Source: an uncultured Blautia sp. (GTDB lineage: Bacteria > Bacillota > Clostridia > Lachnospirales > Lachnospiraceae). Taken from it: a stretch of 64,000 bases of DNA. How positions within the stretch are numbered: the stretch's first letter is position 1; each line of letters starts with the position of its first letter. Positions 44,611 to 53,708 of this stretch are shown here, one piece after another. The translations under genes were made by a program, and so were the position numbers. Below the pieces are notes generated by a model, which searched no databases, had not been told where the DNA came from, and saw nothing but the letters and a program-made list of their open reading frames with translations. The DNA is taken from contig NZ_CAKRXI010000010.1 of the NCBI RefSeq assembly GCF_934424005.1, positions 12,597-76,596 on the forward strand. Direction: 5' to 3'.

Positions 44611-45918
44611 TTAGATGTATCCCATCATCTTCGGCAGCCATAAGCTGAGTGCCGGAATATAAGTAACAAACATAAGTACAACAAAGATTGCTGCAAAATA
44701 TACAAGAAGCTGCTTGAATACAGTCTCAATCTGAACCTTTCCTACCTTAACACCAACAAACAGTGTTGTTCCTACCGGCGGTGTGATCGTTCCGATACAC
44801 AGGTTAAAGATCATCATGATACCAAAGTGGATCGTATTCATTCCAAGTGATGTACAAACCGGAAGGAAGATTGGTGTAAAGATCAGGCAGGCTGGTGTCA
44901 TATCCATAAAGGTTCCTACGATCAGCAGGATAATATTTATAAGAAGCAAAATAACAATTTTATTGCTGCTGACAGAAAGAAGTGCACTGGATACAAGTGT
45001 TGGGATATTGGTGAATGCCATTACCCATGACATAATGCTTGATACACCGATCAGGAAAATAATGATTCCTGTCATCTCTGCACTTTCTTTTAAAATCTGC
45101 GGAATCTCTTTGATCGAAATAGAACGATATACAAAAAGTGACAGACACAGACTATATACAACGGCTACTACAGAACCCTCCGTAGCTGTAAACACACCAA
45201 AAATAATTCCACCGATTACAATTACAATAAGAAGGAGACACGGTAATGCCTGAAGTATAATTTTTCCAGCTTCCTTTGCTGTGAACAGAGCTTTTGCACG
45301 ATAGCCTTTTTTCTTGGCGATCACATATACAACCAGCATGCAGGCGATTCCCCACAGTGCTCCCGGAATATAACCGGCCATAAACAGTGCTGCTACAGAT
45401 GTTCCTCCACTTACCAGTGAGTAAGTGATCATTACGTTACTTGGCGGAATCAGAAGTCCCGTCGGTGCTGTTGCGATATTGACTGCCGCTGAGAAGTTAG
45501 GATCATATCCTTCTTCTTTCTCAATCGGTCCGATGATGGATCCCATTGCAGATGCTGCTGCAGTACCGGAACCTGAAATAGAACCGAACAGCATATTTGC
45601 AAGGATATTTGTCTGGGCAAGTGCTCCCGGTGCACGACCGGTAATAAATTTTGCAAGGTTGATAAGTCTTACCGCAATTCCACCTTTGTTCATAATATTA
45701 CCTGCCAGGATAAAGAAAGGAATTGCAAGCAGGCTGAATACGGAAATACCGGAAAAAATTCTCTGGCATCCAGTAAGTACGGCAACATCAAGATTCATAA
45801 CCGGCAGGATCGCACATACGGATGATACTCCAAGGGCAATCGCGATCGGCACACCGGCGATCAGCATAACTACCAAAAGGACTAAGATGATAAGTCCTGA
45901 AACTAACGCTATGTTCAT
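44611..45918 (-). CDS. dctM: TRAP transporter large permease (DctM)
   Basis: 435 residues, about 12 hydrophobic segments. Main permease of a tripartite ATP-independent importer. Signature GSISGSGTAAASAMGSI and PPSNVMITYSLVSGG, both typical of DctM/SiaM. GAGGAGG lies before the ATG, which directly follows the dctQ stop. With uxaC downstream the substrate is probably a hexuronate. Confidence 0.95.
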   Translation of the reverse strand: MNIALVSGLIILVLLVVMLIAGVPIAIALGVSSVCAILPVMNLDVAVLTGCQRIFSGISVFSLLAIPFFILAGNIMNKGGIAVRLINLAKFITGRAPGALAQTNILANMLFGSISGSGTAAASAMGSIIGPIEKEEGYDPNFSAAVNIATAPTGLLIPPSNVMITYSLVSGGTSVAALFMAGYIPGALWGIACMLVVYVIAKKKGYRAKALFTAKEAGKIILQALPCLLLIVIVIGGIIFGVFTATEGSVVAVVYSLCLSLFVYRSISIKEIPQILKESAEMTGIIIFLIGVSSIMSWVMAFTNIPTLVSSALLSVSSNKIVILLLINIILLIVGTFMDMTPACLIFTPIFLPVCTSLGMNTIHFGIMMIFNLCIGTITPPVGTTLFVGVKVGKVQIETVFKQLLVYFAAIFVVLMFVTYIPALSLWLPKMMGYI

Positions 45919-46419
45919 TTATTTATCCTCCTCTGTGTTCTCATATCCTGCGCAGAGATCGATCACATTCAGTACACCATAGATTGCAATCAGAATTCCG
46001 CAGATCGGTACAACTGCATAAATAACACCCATCATTACGCCAAGAGATGCTGTTTTCTGTGTCATGGTAAGTCCCATAATTGTAAATCCACCATAGATCA
46101 GTACGATAACTGCAAATGCGATGATCAGAAGTTCAATAACGATCTCCAGAATTTTTCTCTGTTCCTTTGGAAGTTTATCTGCAACAAATGTCATTCTCAT
46201 ATGATCACGTTTTCCAAACACATATGCACTGGAGAAAATTGCCATCCACGCAAATGTATAGGTAAGAAGTTCCTCTGATACAGTACTTGGGCTGTTAAAA
46301 ATAAATCTTGTTATGATCTGATAGGTTCCTACAACAACCATAACCGCAAATAAAACAATGCAGATCGTTGAAACAACTGTATTCATACCTTTTCTGATTT
46401 TATGTAATGTTTCCATCAT
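45919..46419 (-). CDS. dctQ: TRAP transporter small permease (DctQ)
   Basis: 166 residues, four helices. Carries the short family pattern E-L-L-T-Y-T-F-A-W-M-A followed by F-G-K-R-D-H-M-R in the middle loop. Start at the first of two ATG codons overlapping the dctP stop (ATGA); GGGGAGG lies before them. Essential partner of DctM, without known transport function on its own. Confidence 0.93.
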   Translation of the reverse strand: MMETLHKIRKGMNTVVSTICIVLFAVMVVVGTYQIITRFIFNSPSTVSEELLTYTFAWMAIFSSAYVFGKRDHMRMTFVADKLPKEQRKILEIVIELLIIAFAVIVLIYGGFTIMGLTMTQKTASLGVMMGVIYAVVPICGILIAIYGVLNVIDLCAGYENTEEDK

Positions 46420-47450
46420 TTCTCCTCCCCTGCATATTTTTCGTTATATTCCTGAATATGGTCATACAGGTCACGAATATTCGGATTGGCATCGAGCATT
46501 TCCTGCTGAACATCCTTAACCTTATCTTTGAATTCATTCAGATCCGGCTCAATAAAGGTCACGCCCATATCTTCTTCAGCAGTCTTCTTTGCTGTTTCTA
46601 CATCCTTTGCCCACTCTTCAATCTCTGTATCAGTGGAAATCTCTGCTGCTTTTTCAAATACAGCTCTTTCTTCCTCGCTTAATCCATTTAAGAATTTGTA
46701 GTTTGCGATCAGTACATCCGGAATCATCTGATGCTTGGAATAAGTAAAGTATTTGGCAACCTCTCCATGCTTGTTATCGGTAAGTGCAAGCTCATTGTTT
46801 TCTGCTCCGTCAATAACGCCCTGCTGAATAGCTGTATATACTTCACCAAAACTCATAGGTGATGCTGCAGCTCCAAATGCATTTGCCATTTTTATACTTG
46901 CAGGACTCTGCTGTACACGGATCTTCATTCCCTTCAGATCATCCGGTGTATTGATTGCTTTCTTTGCATAGAAGTTTCTTGTTCCTACGTTGTACCATGT
47001 AACAACCTGCAAACCTGTATCCTCAGTAGATGCATAGATCTTATTCATATAATCCGTATCATTCATCGCTGCAAAATAAGCTTCTTCTGATGTAAACAGA
47101 TATGGCATACTGAATACTTCATATACATCTGCAAAGATCTCCAGGTTAGGAGTACCTGCTACTGTAAAATCAATTGCACCAGTCTGTGTAAGCTCAATTG
47201 CTTTTGTCTGGCCTCCAAGAAGTTCATTAGGGAATAACTGTACTTCGTATTTATCTCCCAATTCAGATTCTATATAATCTTTGAATTTTACAAGACCTTT
47301 ATATTCCGGATGCTCCTCAGACTGTGAGAGAGCTACTCGAATGATTCTTTTCTTAGTTGCAGAACCATCGCTGCTTCCACATCCGGCTGCCAGTACACTG
47401 ATCATACTTACACAAAGTACTGTGCTGACAATTCGTTTCCACTTAATCAT
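46416..47450 (-). CDS. dctP: TRAP transporter substrate-binding lipoprotein (DctP)
   Basis: 344 residues. Signal with lipobox L-A-A-G-C (Cys ~24). Family pattern IRVALSQSEEHPEYKG, then KGMKIRVQQSPASIKMANAF with the conserved Arg that binds the ligand carboxylate, and GVIDGAENNELA. First gene of the TRAP-uxaC operon, under the operator at 47497. The carboxylate-binding family and location suggest galacturonate or glucuronate as ligand. Confidence 0.94.
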   Translation of the reverse strand: MIKWKRIVSTVLCVSMISVLAAGCGSSDGSATKKRIIRVALSQSEEHPEYKGLVKFKDYIESELGDKYEVQLFPNELLGGQTKAIELTQTGAIDFTVAGTPNLEIFADVYEVFSMPYLFTSEEAYFAAMNDTDYMNKIYASTEDTGLQVVTWYNVGTRNFYAKKAINTPDDLKGMKIRVQQSPASIKMANAFGAAASPMSFGEVYTAIQQGVIDGAENNELALTDNKHGEVAKYFTYSKHQMIPDVLIANYKFLNGLSEEERAVFEKAAEISTDTEIEEWAKDVETAKKTAEEDMGVTFIEPDLNEFKDKVKDVQQEMLDANPNIRDLYDHIQEYNEKYAGEEK

Positions 47451-47496
47451 TTTCTTTATTCTCCTTTCGGTTTCTGCCGAACTGTATATGCTAATT

Positions 47497-47550
47497 GTGT
47501 AAGCCCTTACACGTTATATTCAGTATATGACAACCTTTTAACAATTTCAA
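47497..47550 (-). promoter_or_regulatory. TRAP-uxaC promoter with LacI-type operator
   Basis: On minus TTGAAA (plus 47545-47550), 17-bp spacer, TATACT (plus 47522-47527). The palindrome GTGTAAG-CC-CTTACAC (47497-47512) lies where transcription begins. The core is identical to the operator of the divergent uxaA operon at 47668. Confidence 0.82.
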
Positions 47551-47635
47551 GTTATATCTTATTCGCATATTTCCTAAAATTTAACATTGATTTTTGTGCA
47601 TCTTCACAATTATTTCATTTTCTTCATCTTTCCTA

Positions 47636-47681
47636 TTGACGTTTTTGTTTTCCTGATGTAATTTGTGTGTAAGCCCTTACA
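47636..47681 (+). promoter_or_regulatory. uxaA promoter with LacI-type operator
   Basis: TTGACG (47636-47641), 17-bp spacer, TAATTT (47659-47664), then TGTAAG-CC-CTTACA (47668-47681) covering the start of transcription. Same core as the site at 47498, so one repressor likely controls uptake, isomerisation and the remaining pathway together. Confidence 0.82.
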
Positions 47682-47714
47682 TAATCAATTCAAACGAAGG
47701 AGGTTCGTTGATTT

Positions 47715-49196
47715 TTGAAATCTTTTATTAAAATCAATCCTTTAGATAATGTAGCAGTTGCTCTTCAGCCTCTGGCTAAAGGCACCGTGATCGAACTTGA
47801 TGACACCACACTTACTCTGACAGAAGACATCATGCAGGGACACAAGTTCTCATTAAAAAATTTAAAACCAGGTGATTCCATTATCAAATATGGAAATCCG
47901 ATCGGACGGGCAACCGCAGATATTCCTGTTGGTTCATGGATCCACACTCATAATTTAAAAACCGGACTCGGAGATCTTCTTACCTATACATATAGTAAGA
48001 ATGTTTCAGAGCTTCCACATCGAGAGCCAAAGTTCTTCCAGGGATATCGCAGAAAAGACGGCCGTGTTGGTGTACGTAATGAAGTTTGGATCATTCCTAC
48101 AGTAGGATGCGTTAACAATATCGCAACTGCTATTGAACGAGCCTCACAGAAATACATTACAGACCAGATTGATGGCGTCTGTGCTTTCCCGCATCCTTAC
48201 GGATGTTCCCAGATGGGTGATGATCAGAACAACACACGTCAGATTCTTGCTGATCTGGTTAACCATCCGAACGCAGGTGGTGTTCTGGTTCTCGGACTTG
48301 GCTGCGAAAACAGTAACATCGATGAATTAAAAAAATTCATTGGAGACTATGACTCTGAGCGTGTACGTTTTCTGGTAGCCCAGGAATGCGAAGATGAGAT
48401 CAGTGATGGTATTGAAACCGTCAAAGAACTGATTTCCTATGCATCCTCATTTAAACGCGAACCAATCAGTGCATCTGAACTGGTGATCGGTATGAAATGC
48501 GGCGGCTCCGATGGTTTGTCCGGAATTACGGCAAACCCTACTGTTGGTGCATTCTCTGACAAGCTGATCTCCATGGGCGGATCTACGATTCTTACAGAAG
48601 TTCCTGAAATGTTCGGGGCTGAAGAATCACTTATGAACCGCTGCGAAACAGAAGATCTGTTCAACCAGACAGTTGCCCTTGTCAACGATTTCAAAAACTA
48701 TTTTAAAAGTCACAATCAGACTATTTATGAAAATCCTTCTCCAGGAAACAAAAAAGGTGGTATCTCCAGCCTGGAAGACAAATCTCTCGGATGTACCCAG
48801 AAATCCGGAAGTGCACCTGTTATGGGAGTTCTTTCTTACGGAGAACCTGTAAAAGAAAAAGGATTAAACCTGCTGAGTGCACCTGGCAATGATCTGGTTG
48901 CCTCTACTGCTCTTGCTGCATCCGGTGCACACATTGTACTTTTTACCACCGGACGAGGAACACCTTTTGCAAGTCCTGTACCTACAGTTAAAATCTCCAC
49001 AAACAACCAGCTTGCCAAAAAGAAACAAAACTGGATTGATTTCAACTGTGGAGTCATGGTAAATGATACTCCTCTTGATGAACTTTCAGAAAATCTCCTG
49101 GATTTTGTCCTTGAGATTGCTTCCGGAAAGAAATCAAAATCTGAAGAAGCCGGTTTCCATGATATGGCTATTTTCAAACAGGGAGTTACTTTATAA
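47715..49196 (+). CDS. uxaA: altronate dehydratase
   Basis: 493 residues. Dehydrates D-altronate to 2-keto-3-deoxygluconate. N-terminal SAF-like domain (VAVALQPLAKGTVIELD) and the C-terminal UxaA domain with GCSQMGDDQNNTRQ, GLGCENSNIDELKKF and MKCGGSDGLSGITANP (conserved Cys likely for a metal site). The start is a TTG eleven bases after AAGGAGG; no other start fits the family N-terminus, so translation may be weak. Head of uxaA-uxaB-eda-kdgK. Confidence 0.95.
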   Translation: MKSFIKINPLDNVAVALQPLAKGTVIELDDTTLTLTEDIMQGHKFSLKNLKPGDSIIKYGNPIGRATADIPVGSWIHTHNLKTGLGDLLTYTYSKNVSELPHREPKFFQGYRRKDGRVGVRNEVWIIPTVGCVNNIATAIERASQKYITDQIDGVCAFPHPYGCSQMGDDQNNTRQILADLVNHPNAGGVLVLGLGCENSNIDELKKFIGDYDSERVRFLVAQECEDEISDGIETVKELISYASSFKREPISASELVIGMKCGGSDGLSGITANPTVGAFSDKLISMGGSTILTEVPEMFGAEESLMNRCETEDLFNQTVALVNDFKNYFKSHNQTIYENPSPGNKKGGISSLEDKSLGCTQKSGSAPVMGVLSYGEPVKEKGLNLLSAPGNDLVASTALAASGAHIVLFTTGRGTPFASPVPTVKISTNNQLAKKKQNWIDFNCGVMVNDTPLDELSENLLDFVLEIASGKKSKSEEAGFHDMAIFKQGVTL

Positions 49197-49227
49197 ATCG
49201 AATTATATATGAAAGGAAAATACAGAA

Positions 49228-50712
49228 ATGAAAAAATTATCTTATGCTACTTTAAAAGAACAGGGTTATGATGGATACCTTCTTGAATCAGCACCGGAAC
49301 GTGTACTTCAGTTTGGTGAAGGAAACTTCCTTCGTGCATTTGTAGATTATTTTATAGATGAATTAAACGAAAAAGCTGGATTCAACTCCAAAGTTGTTCT
49401 GTGTCAGCCAATTGCTCCCGGTCTTGCTGATATGATCAACGAACAGGAAGGGCTTTATACCTTATTTCTCCGTGGATTCCAGGATGGCAAAAAAGTAAAT
49501 AAAAAACGTGTTATCTCCTGTGTAAGCCGTTGTCTTAATCCATATAAGGATTTTGAAGCAGTTCTTGCATGTGCAGATAACCCGGACCTCCGTTTTATCG
49601 CATGTAATACAACAGAAGCCGGAATCACTTACGATTCTTCCTGTCAGTTTACCGATGTTCCGGCTGACAGCTATCCTGGAAAACTTACTCAGTTTATGTA
49701 TCGTCGTTTCCAGAAATTCGGTCAGGAAGCCGGCAAAGGATTTATCATTCTTTCCTGTGAGCTGATCGATGATAATGGAAAAGAACTTGAAAAATGTGTA
49801 TTAAAATATGCAGAACAGTGGAACCTTGGTGAAGACTTTATCAACTGGATCAAAGCTGAAAATATCTTCTGCTCTACACTTGTAGACCGTATTGTAACAG
49901 GATACCCAAGAAATGAAGCTGCTGCAATCTGTGAAGAACTTGGTTATGAAGACAACCTGATCGACACAGGTGAAATTTTCGGATTCTGGGTAATTGAAGG
50001 ACCTCAGTCAATCAAAGATGAATTCCCGGTTGACAAAGCGAACCTTCCAATCCTGATCACTGATAACCATAAACCATACAAACAGAGAAAAGTTCGTATC
50101 TTAAATGGTGCTCATACTTCCTTTGTTCTCGGTGCTTACCTTGCAGGACAGGATATTGTAAGAGACTGCATGAACGATGATGTGATCTGCGGATTTATGA
50201 ACAAGACTATTTATGATGAGATCATTCCTACTCTGGACCTTCCAAAAGCAGAGCTTGAAGATTTTGCTGCAGCTGTTACAGAGCGTTTCAAAAACCCATT
50301 TATTGATCACGCACTTCTTTCCATTTCACTGAATTCCACATCCAAATGGAAAGCACGTGTTATGCCTTCACTCAAAAAATATGTTGAACGCAAAGGTTCA
50401 CTTCCTGCATGCATCACAGCTTCTTTTGCCTTCTACATTGCATTCTATAACGGATATGCTCTGAGTGAAGACGGACTTACAGCCAAAAGAGAAGCAAATG
50501 AATACACTGTAAAAGATGACAAGGCAGTTCTTGAATTCTACCTTGCACATAAAGATGATTCCACAGCTGATCTTGTTCATGCAGTATGCACCAATACTTC
50601 CTTCTGGGGTGAAGACCTGACACAGATTTCCGGATTTGAAGCAGCTGTATGCAATTACTTAACTCAGATCCGTGAAAATGGTGCGTATGAAGTAATGAAA
50701 ACACTGGCTTAA
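49228..50712 (+). CDS. uxaB: tagaturonate reductase (altronate oxidoreductase)
   Basis: 494 residues. Reduces D-tagaturonate to D-altronate with NADH. Long-chain mannitol dehydrogenase family: RVLQFGEGNFLRAFVDYFID near the N-terminus (nucleotide site), FIACNTTEAGI, DRIVTGYPR, and KVRILNGAHTSFVLGAYLAG with the catalytic Lys/Asn/His pattern. AAAGGA before the ATG, 31 bp after uxaA. Confidence 0.96.
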   Translation: MKKLSYATLKEQGYDGYLLESAPERVLQFGEGNFLRAFVDYFIDELNEKAGFNSKVVLCQPIAPGLADMINEQEGLYTLFLRGFQDGKKVNKKRVISCVSRCLNPYKDFEAVLACADNPDLRFIACNTTEAGITYDSSCQFTDVPADSYPGKLTQFMYRRFQKFGQEAGKGFIILSCELIDDNGKELEKCVLKYAEQWNLGEDFINWIKAENIFCSTLVDRIVTGYPRNEAAAICEELGYEDNLIDTGEIFGFWVIEGPQSIKDEFPVDKANLPILITDNHKPYKQRKVRILNGAHTSFVLGAYLAGQDIVRDCMNDDVICGFMNKTIYDEIIPTLDLPKAELEDFAAAVTERFKNPFIDHALLSISLNSTSKWKARVMPSLKKYVERKGSLPACITASFAFYIAFYNGYALSEDGLTAKREANEYTVKDDKAVLEFYLAHKDDSTADLVHAVCTNTSFWGEDLTQISGFEAAVCNYLTQIRENGAYEVMKTLA

Positions 50713-50727
50713 AGGAGATTTTATATT

Positions 50728-51369
50728 ATGAATACAACATTAGAAAAACTTGGTAAATTTGGTGTTGTTCCTGTTGTTGTGTTAGATGATGTCAAAGATG
50801 CTGCACCTCTTGCAAAAGCTCTCTGCGATGGTGGGCTTGCCTGCGCTGAAGTGACATTTCGTACAGATGCGGCCGAAGAATCCATCCGTATTATGACATC
50901 CCAGTATCCTGAGATGATCGTTGGTGCCGGCACTGTTCTTACAAAAGAGCAGGTTGACCGTGCAGTTGCCGCCGGAGCACGTTTTATCGTTACTCCGGGG
51001 CTTGATCCTGAAATTGTCAGATACTGTATGGAAAAAGGTGTTCCTGTAACTCCTGGAGTTGTAACTCCAAGCGAACTCGCTCAGGCTTATGCTCTTGGAC
51101 TTCGTCTTGTGAAGTTTTTCCCGGCAGAGCCTTCAGGCGGACTTCCGATGATCAAAGCTCTGGCCGCTCCATATAATATGATGCAATTTATGCCTACAGG
51201 CGGCATCAGTGCTTCTACACTCTGCGATTATCTCCGCTATGAAAAAATCTTTGCATGCGGTGGAAGCTGGATGGTCAAAGGCAGCCTCATTAAATCCGGA
51301 GATTTTGATAAGATCACAGCCCTTACGAAAGAAGCTGTTGAACTTGTCCATACAGTCAGGGAGGTATAA
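50728..51369 (+). CDS. eda: 2-keto-3-deoxy-6-phosphogluconate aldolase
   Basis: 213 residues. Splits KDPG to pyruvate and glyceraldehyde 3-phosphate. Class I aldolase with Glu in CAEVTFRT, Schiff-base Lys in LVKFFPAEPSGG (~131), phosphate loop MPTGGIS and GGSWMV. AAGGAG before the ATG. About two-thirds identical to the second copy at 61997 by eye. Confidence 0.96.
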   Translation: MNTTLEKLGKFGVVPVVVLDDVKDAAPLAKALCDGGLACAEVTFRTDAAEESIRIMTSQYPEMIVGAGTVLTKEQVDRAVAAGARFIVTPGLDPEIVRYCMEKGVPVTPGVVTPSELAQAYALGLRLVKFFPAEPSGGLPMIKALAAPYNMMQFMPTGGISASTLCDYLRYEKIFACGGSWMVKGSLIKSGDFDKITALTKEAVELVHTVREV

Positions 51370-51371
51370 AA

Positions 51372-52400
51372 ATGGCTAAAGTTGTAACTTTAGGTGAGAT
51401 CATGCTGAGACTCTCCCCTCCGGGGTATCAGCGTTTTGCACAGGCACGTGATTTTGAGATCAACTATGGAGGTGCAGAAGCCAATGTTGCTGCATCTCTG
51501 GCAGAATTCGGTCATCATTCCGTTTTTCTTTCCAAAATACCGGAAAATGCTATTGGAGATGCTGCGATCAGTACCCTTAGAAGTTTAAAGGTTGACTGTG
51601 ACCATATTGCGCGAGGCGGCAAACGTCTTGGAATCTATTTCCTTGAAAACGGTGCCTCCATTCGTCCTTCCAGTGTTGTTTATGACCGTGCAGATTCTTC
51701 AGTTACCAAAGCATCTCCTGATGAATTTGATTTTGACGAAATCTTTAAGGATGCGGATCTTTTCCATGTATCCGGCATCACTCCAGTATTAAGTGAAGAA
51801 GCAAAAGAGCTTACCTTTGCTGCATTAAAAAAGGCCAGAGAACACCATGTAACGGTTTCTTTTGACCTGAATTATCGTTCTAAATTATGGACATCTGACA
51901 TAGAAGGAAAGCAGAAAATGCTTTCTGACATGATGGAATATGTCGATATCTGCTTTGGAAATGCCCGCGACGCTGCAAAATGTCTGGGCTATGCAGAAGA
52001 TGGCATTGATTTTATCGATGGTGAATACAATATCTGTGTGGATGAAAAACATATGCGCAATGTATTAGATCATTACCATTTCACCCACCTGATCACAACA
52101 CTTCGCAATAGCATCAGTGCCTCCGACAATGGCTGGTCCGGTGCTGTCTGCACCTCAGACGACTATTATAAAGGTCGTGATTATATGCTTCATATTGTTG
52201 ACCGCGTTGGCGGCGGAGATTCCTTTGCATCTGGTTTCCTTCATGGCATCCTTGCTGATATGGGAAGCAGAAAAGCACTTGAATTTGGGCTTGCTGCTGC
52301 TGCGATCAAACACACAATTCCTGGTGATCTGAACTACATCACCGAATCCGAAGTCCTTTCCATGATTGAAAGCGATGGTGCAGGACGCGTACAGCGTTAA
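51372..52400 (+). CDS. kdgK: 2-keto-3-deoxygluconate kinase (PfkB family)
   Basis: 342 residues. Phosphorylates KDG to KDPG. PfkB/ribokinase fold: GEIMLRLSPPGYQRFAQ, YGGAEANVAASLAEFG and the C-terminal ATP-site motif DRVGGGDSFASGFLHG with catalytic Asp. GGGAGG before the ATG, two bases after eda. Order after eda is the reverse of the reaction order. A diverged copy is at 62664. Confidence 0.95.
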   Translation: MAKVVTLGEIMLRLSPPGYQRFAQARDFEINYGGAEANVAASLAEFGHHSVFLSKIPENAIGDAAISTLRSLKVDCDHIARGGKRLGIYFLENGASIRPSSVVYDRADSSVTKASPDEFDFDEIFKDADLFHVSGITPVLSEEAKELTFAALKKAREHHVTVSFDLNYRSKLWTSDIEGKQKMLSDMMEYVDICFGNARDAAKCLGYAEDGIDFIDGEYNICVDEKHMRNVLDHYHFTHLITTLRNSISASDNGWSGAVCTSDDYYKGRDYMLHIVDRVGGGDSFASGFLHGILADMGSRKALEFGLAAAAIKHTIPGDLNYITESEVLSMIESDGAGRVQR

Positions 52401-52445
52401 CCCTGTCGTTTTCATTCACTCTCTGATAATACACACATTTCGCGT

Positions 52446-52475
52446 AAAGAGGCCGTATTTTAGCGGCCTCTTTTT
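52446..52475. terminator. bidirectional terminator between kdgK and nspC
   Basis: AAAGAGGCCG / CGGCCTCTTT around TATTTTAG with T5 on plus and a shorter T run on minus. It serves both convergent operons. Confidence 0.9.
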
Positions 52476-52481
52476 GCTGCT

Positions 52482-53708
52482 TTATTTATTAATGGAGTTT
52501 TTACTTCCAAGTCTTTCTTTAAAATCTGTATAACCAAACTCTGTAAGCTGCTGCATCGTATCATCTGCACGTCTGAGCCAGATATCCGGCAATGGCATTC
52601 CATTAAATGTATTATTTTTGCAGGTGGTATAGATCGCCATATCTCCAAACATCAGAAGATCTCCGTACTCCGGAAGCTGTCGGAATTTGTAATCTCCGAT
52701 CACATCTCCTGACAGGCAGGTCGGCCCTCCAAGCCGGACTGTGATCCCGCTCTCTTCTTTCTCATCTGTTCCCAAAAGCGGTGGAATATATGGCATTTCC
52801 AGTACATCCGGCATGTGGCAGGCTGCACTGGCATCTACGATTGCGATCTGTGTCTCTCCGTTTTTCAGAACATCCAGCACACTGGTCAGGAGAAAACCTG
52901 CATTTAATGCCCATGCTTCACCAGGTTCAAGATAAACCTCTGCCTTCCATTCCTCTTGTACCATCCGGATACAGCGTTCCAGTCGTTCAATATCATAGCC
53001 TGGTCTTGTAATATGATGGCCACCGCCAAAGTTGATCCACTTTACTCTGGCTGCCAAATCACCAAAATGCTTCTTTACTGAAACAAGTGTTGTCTCCAGA
53101 TCATCGGAATCCTGCTCACAGAGCGTATGGAAATGAAGACCATCCAGCAGATCCAGAAGTTCCGGATTTTTCTGAAGGGCCTCATCCCACTGTGTTCTTG
53201 TCGTACCCATTCGGCTTCCCGGTGCACAAGGATCATAGATATCATGCCCCTCCTGGGTGGAGCATTCCGGATTGATCCGAAGTCCCACGCTCTTTCCTGC
53301 TTCTTTTGCCTTTAAACCAAAACGAAGAAGCTGCGAAGGAGAATTAAACACAATATGATCCGCATACTGAAGAAGTTCTTCAAATTCATCTGCCCTGTAA
53401 CCGGCGCAGAATACATGAACCTCTTTTTCCGGCATTTCCTCTGCTCCGAGTCGTGCCTCAAACAGTCCGCTGGCCTCCGTGCCCGCAAGATACGGCTCAA
53501 AAAATCGATAGCAGTCATAGTTACTGAACGCTTTCTGAGCCAGGAGCATCTTGCATCCTGTCCGCTCAGATACTTCACCGAGCAGTTTTGCATTGTTTAT
53601 AAGAGCTTTTTCATCCAGAATGTAGCAGGGTGTTTTTATATTCTGGAATTCCGGTGGAATCATTCCGCCGGTGGCTGTAAACGGAGCTCTTTTATCTGAT
53701 CCTTCCAT
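52482..53708 (-). CDS. nspC: carboxynorspermidine/carboxyspermidine decarboxylase
   Basis: 408 residues. PLP enzyme of the alanine-racemase fold that decarboxylates carboxyspermidine to spermidine. Lys in MLLAQKAFSNYD binds PLP; LDGLHFHTLCEQ, NFGGGHHITRPGYD and YLEPGEAWALNAGFL follow the NspC pattern. The start ATG overlaps the upstream stop (ATGA); the ATG at codon 16 fits the usual family start better and is an alternative. Could also act on carboxyaminopropylagmatine, a known related substrate class. Confidence 0.93.
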   Translation of the reverse strand: MEGSDKRAPFTATGGMIPPEFQNIKTPCYILDEKALINNAKLLGEVSERTGCKMLLAQKAFSNYDCYRFFEPYLAGTEASGLFEARLGAEEMPEKEVHVFCAGYRADEFEELLQYADHIVFNSPSQLLRFGLKAKEAGKSVGLRINPECSTQEGHDIYDPCAPGSRMGTTRTQWDEALQKNPELLDLLDGLHFHTLCEQDSDDLETTLVSVKKHFGDLAARVKWINFGGGHHITRPGYDIERLERCIRMVQEEWKAEVYLEPGEAWALNAGFLLTSVLDVLKNGETQIAIVDASAACHMPDVLEMPYIPPLLGTDEKEESGITVRLGGPTCLSGDVIGDYKFRQLPEYGDLLMFGDMAIYTTCKNNTFNGMPLPDIWLRRADDTMQQLTEFGYTDFKERLGSKNSINK

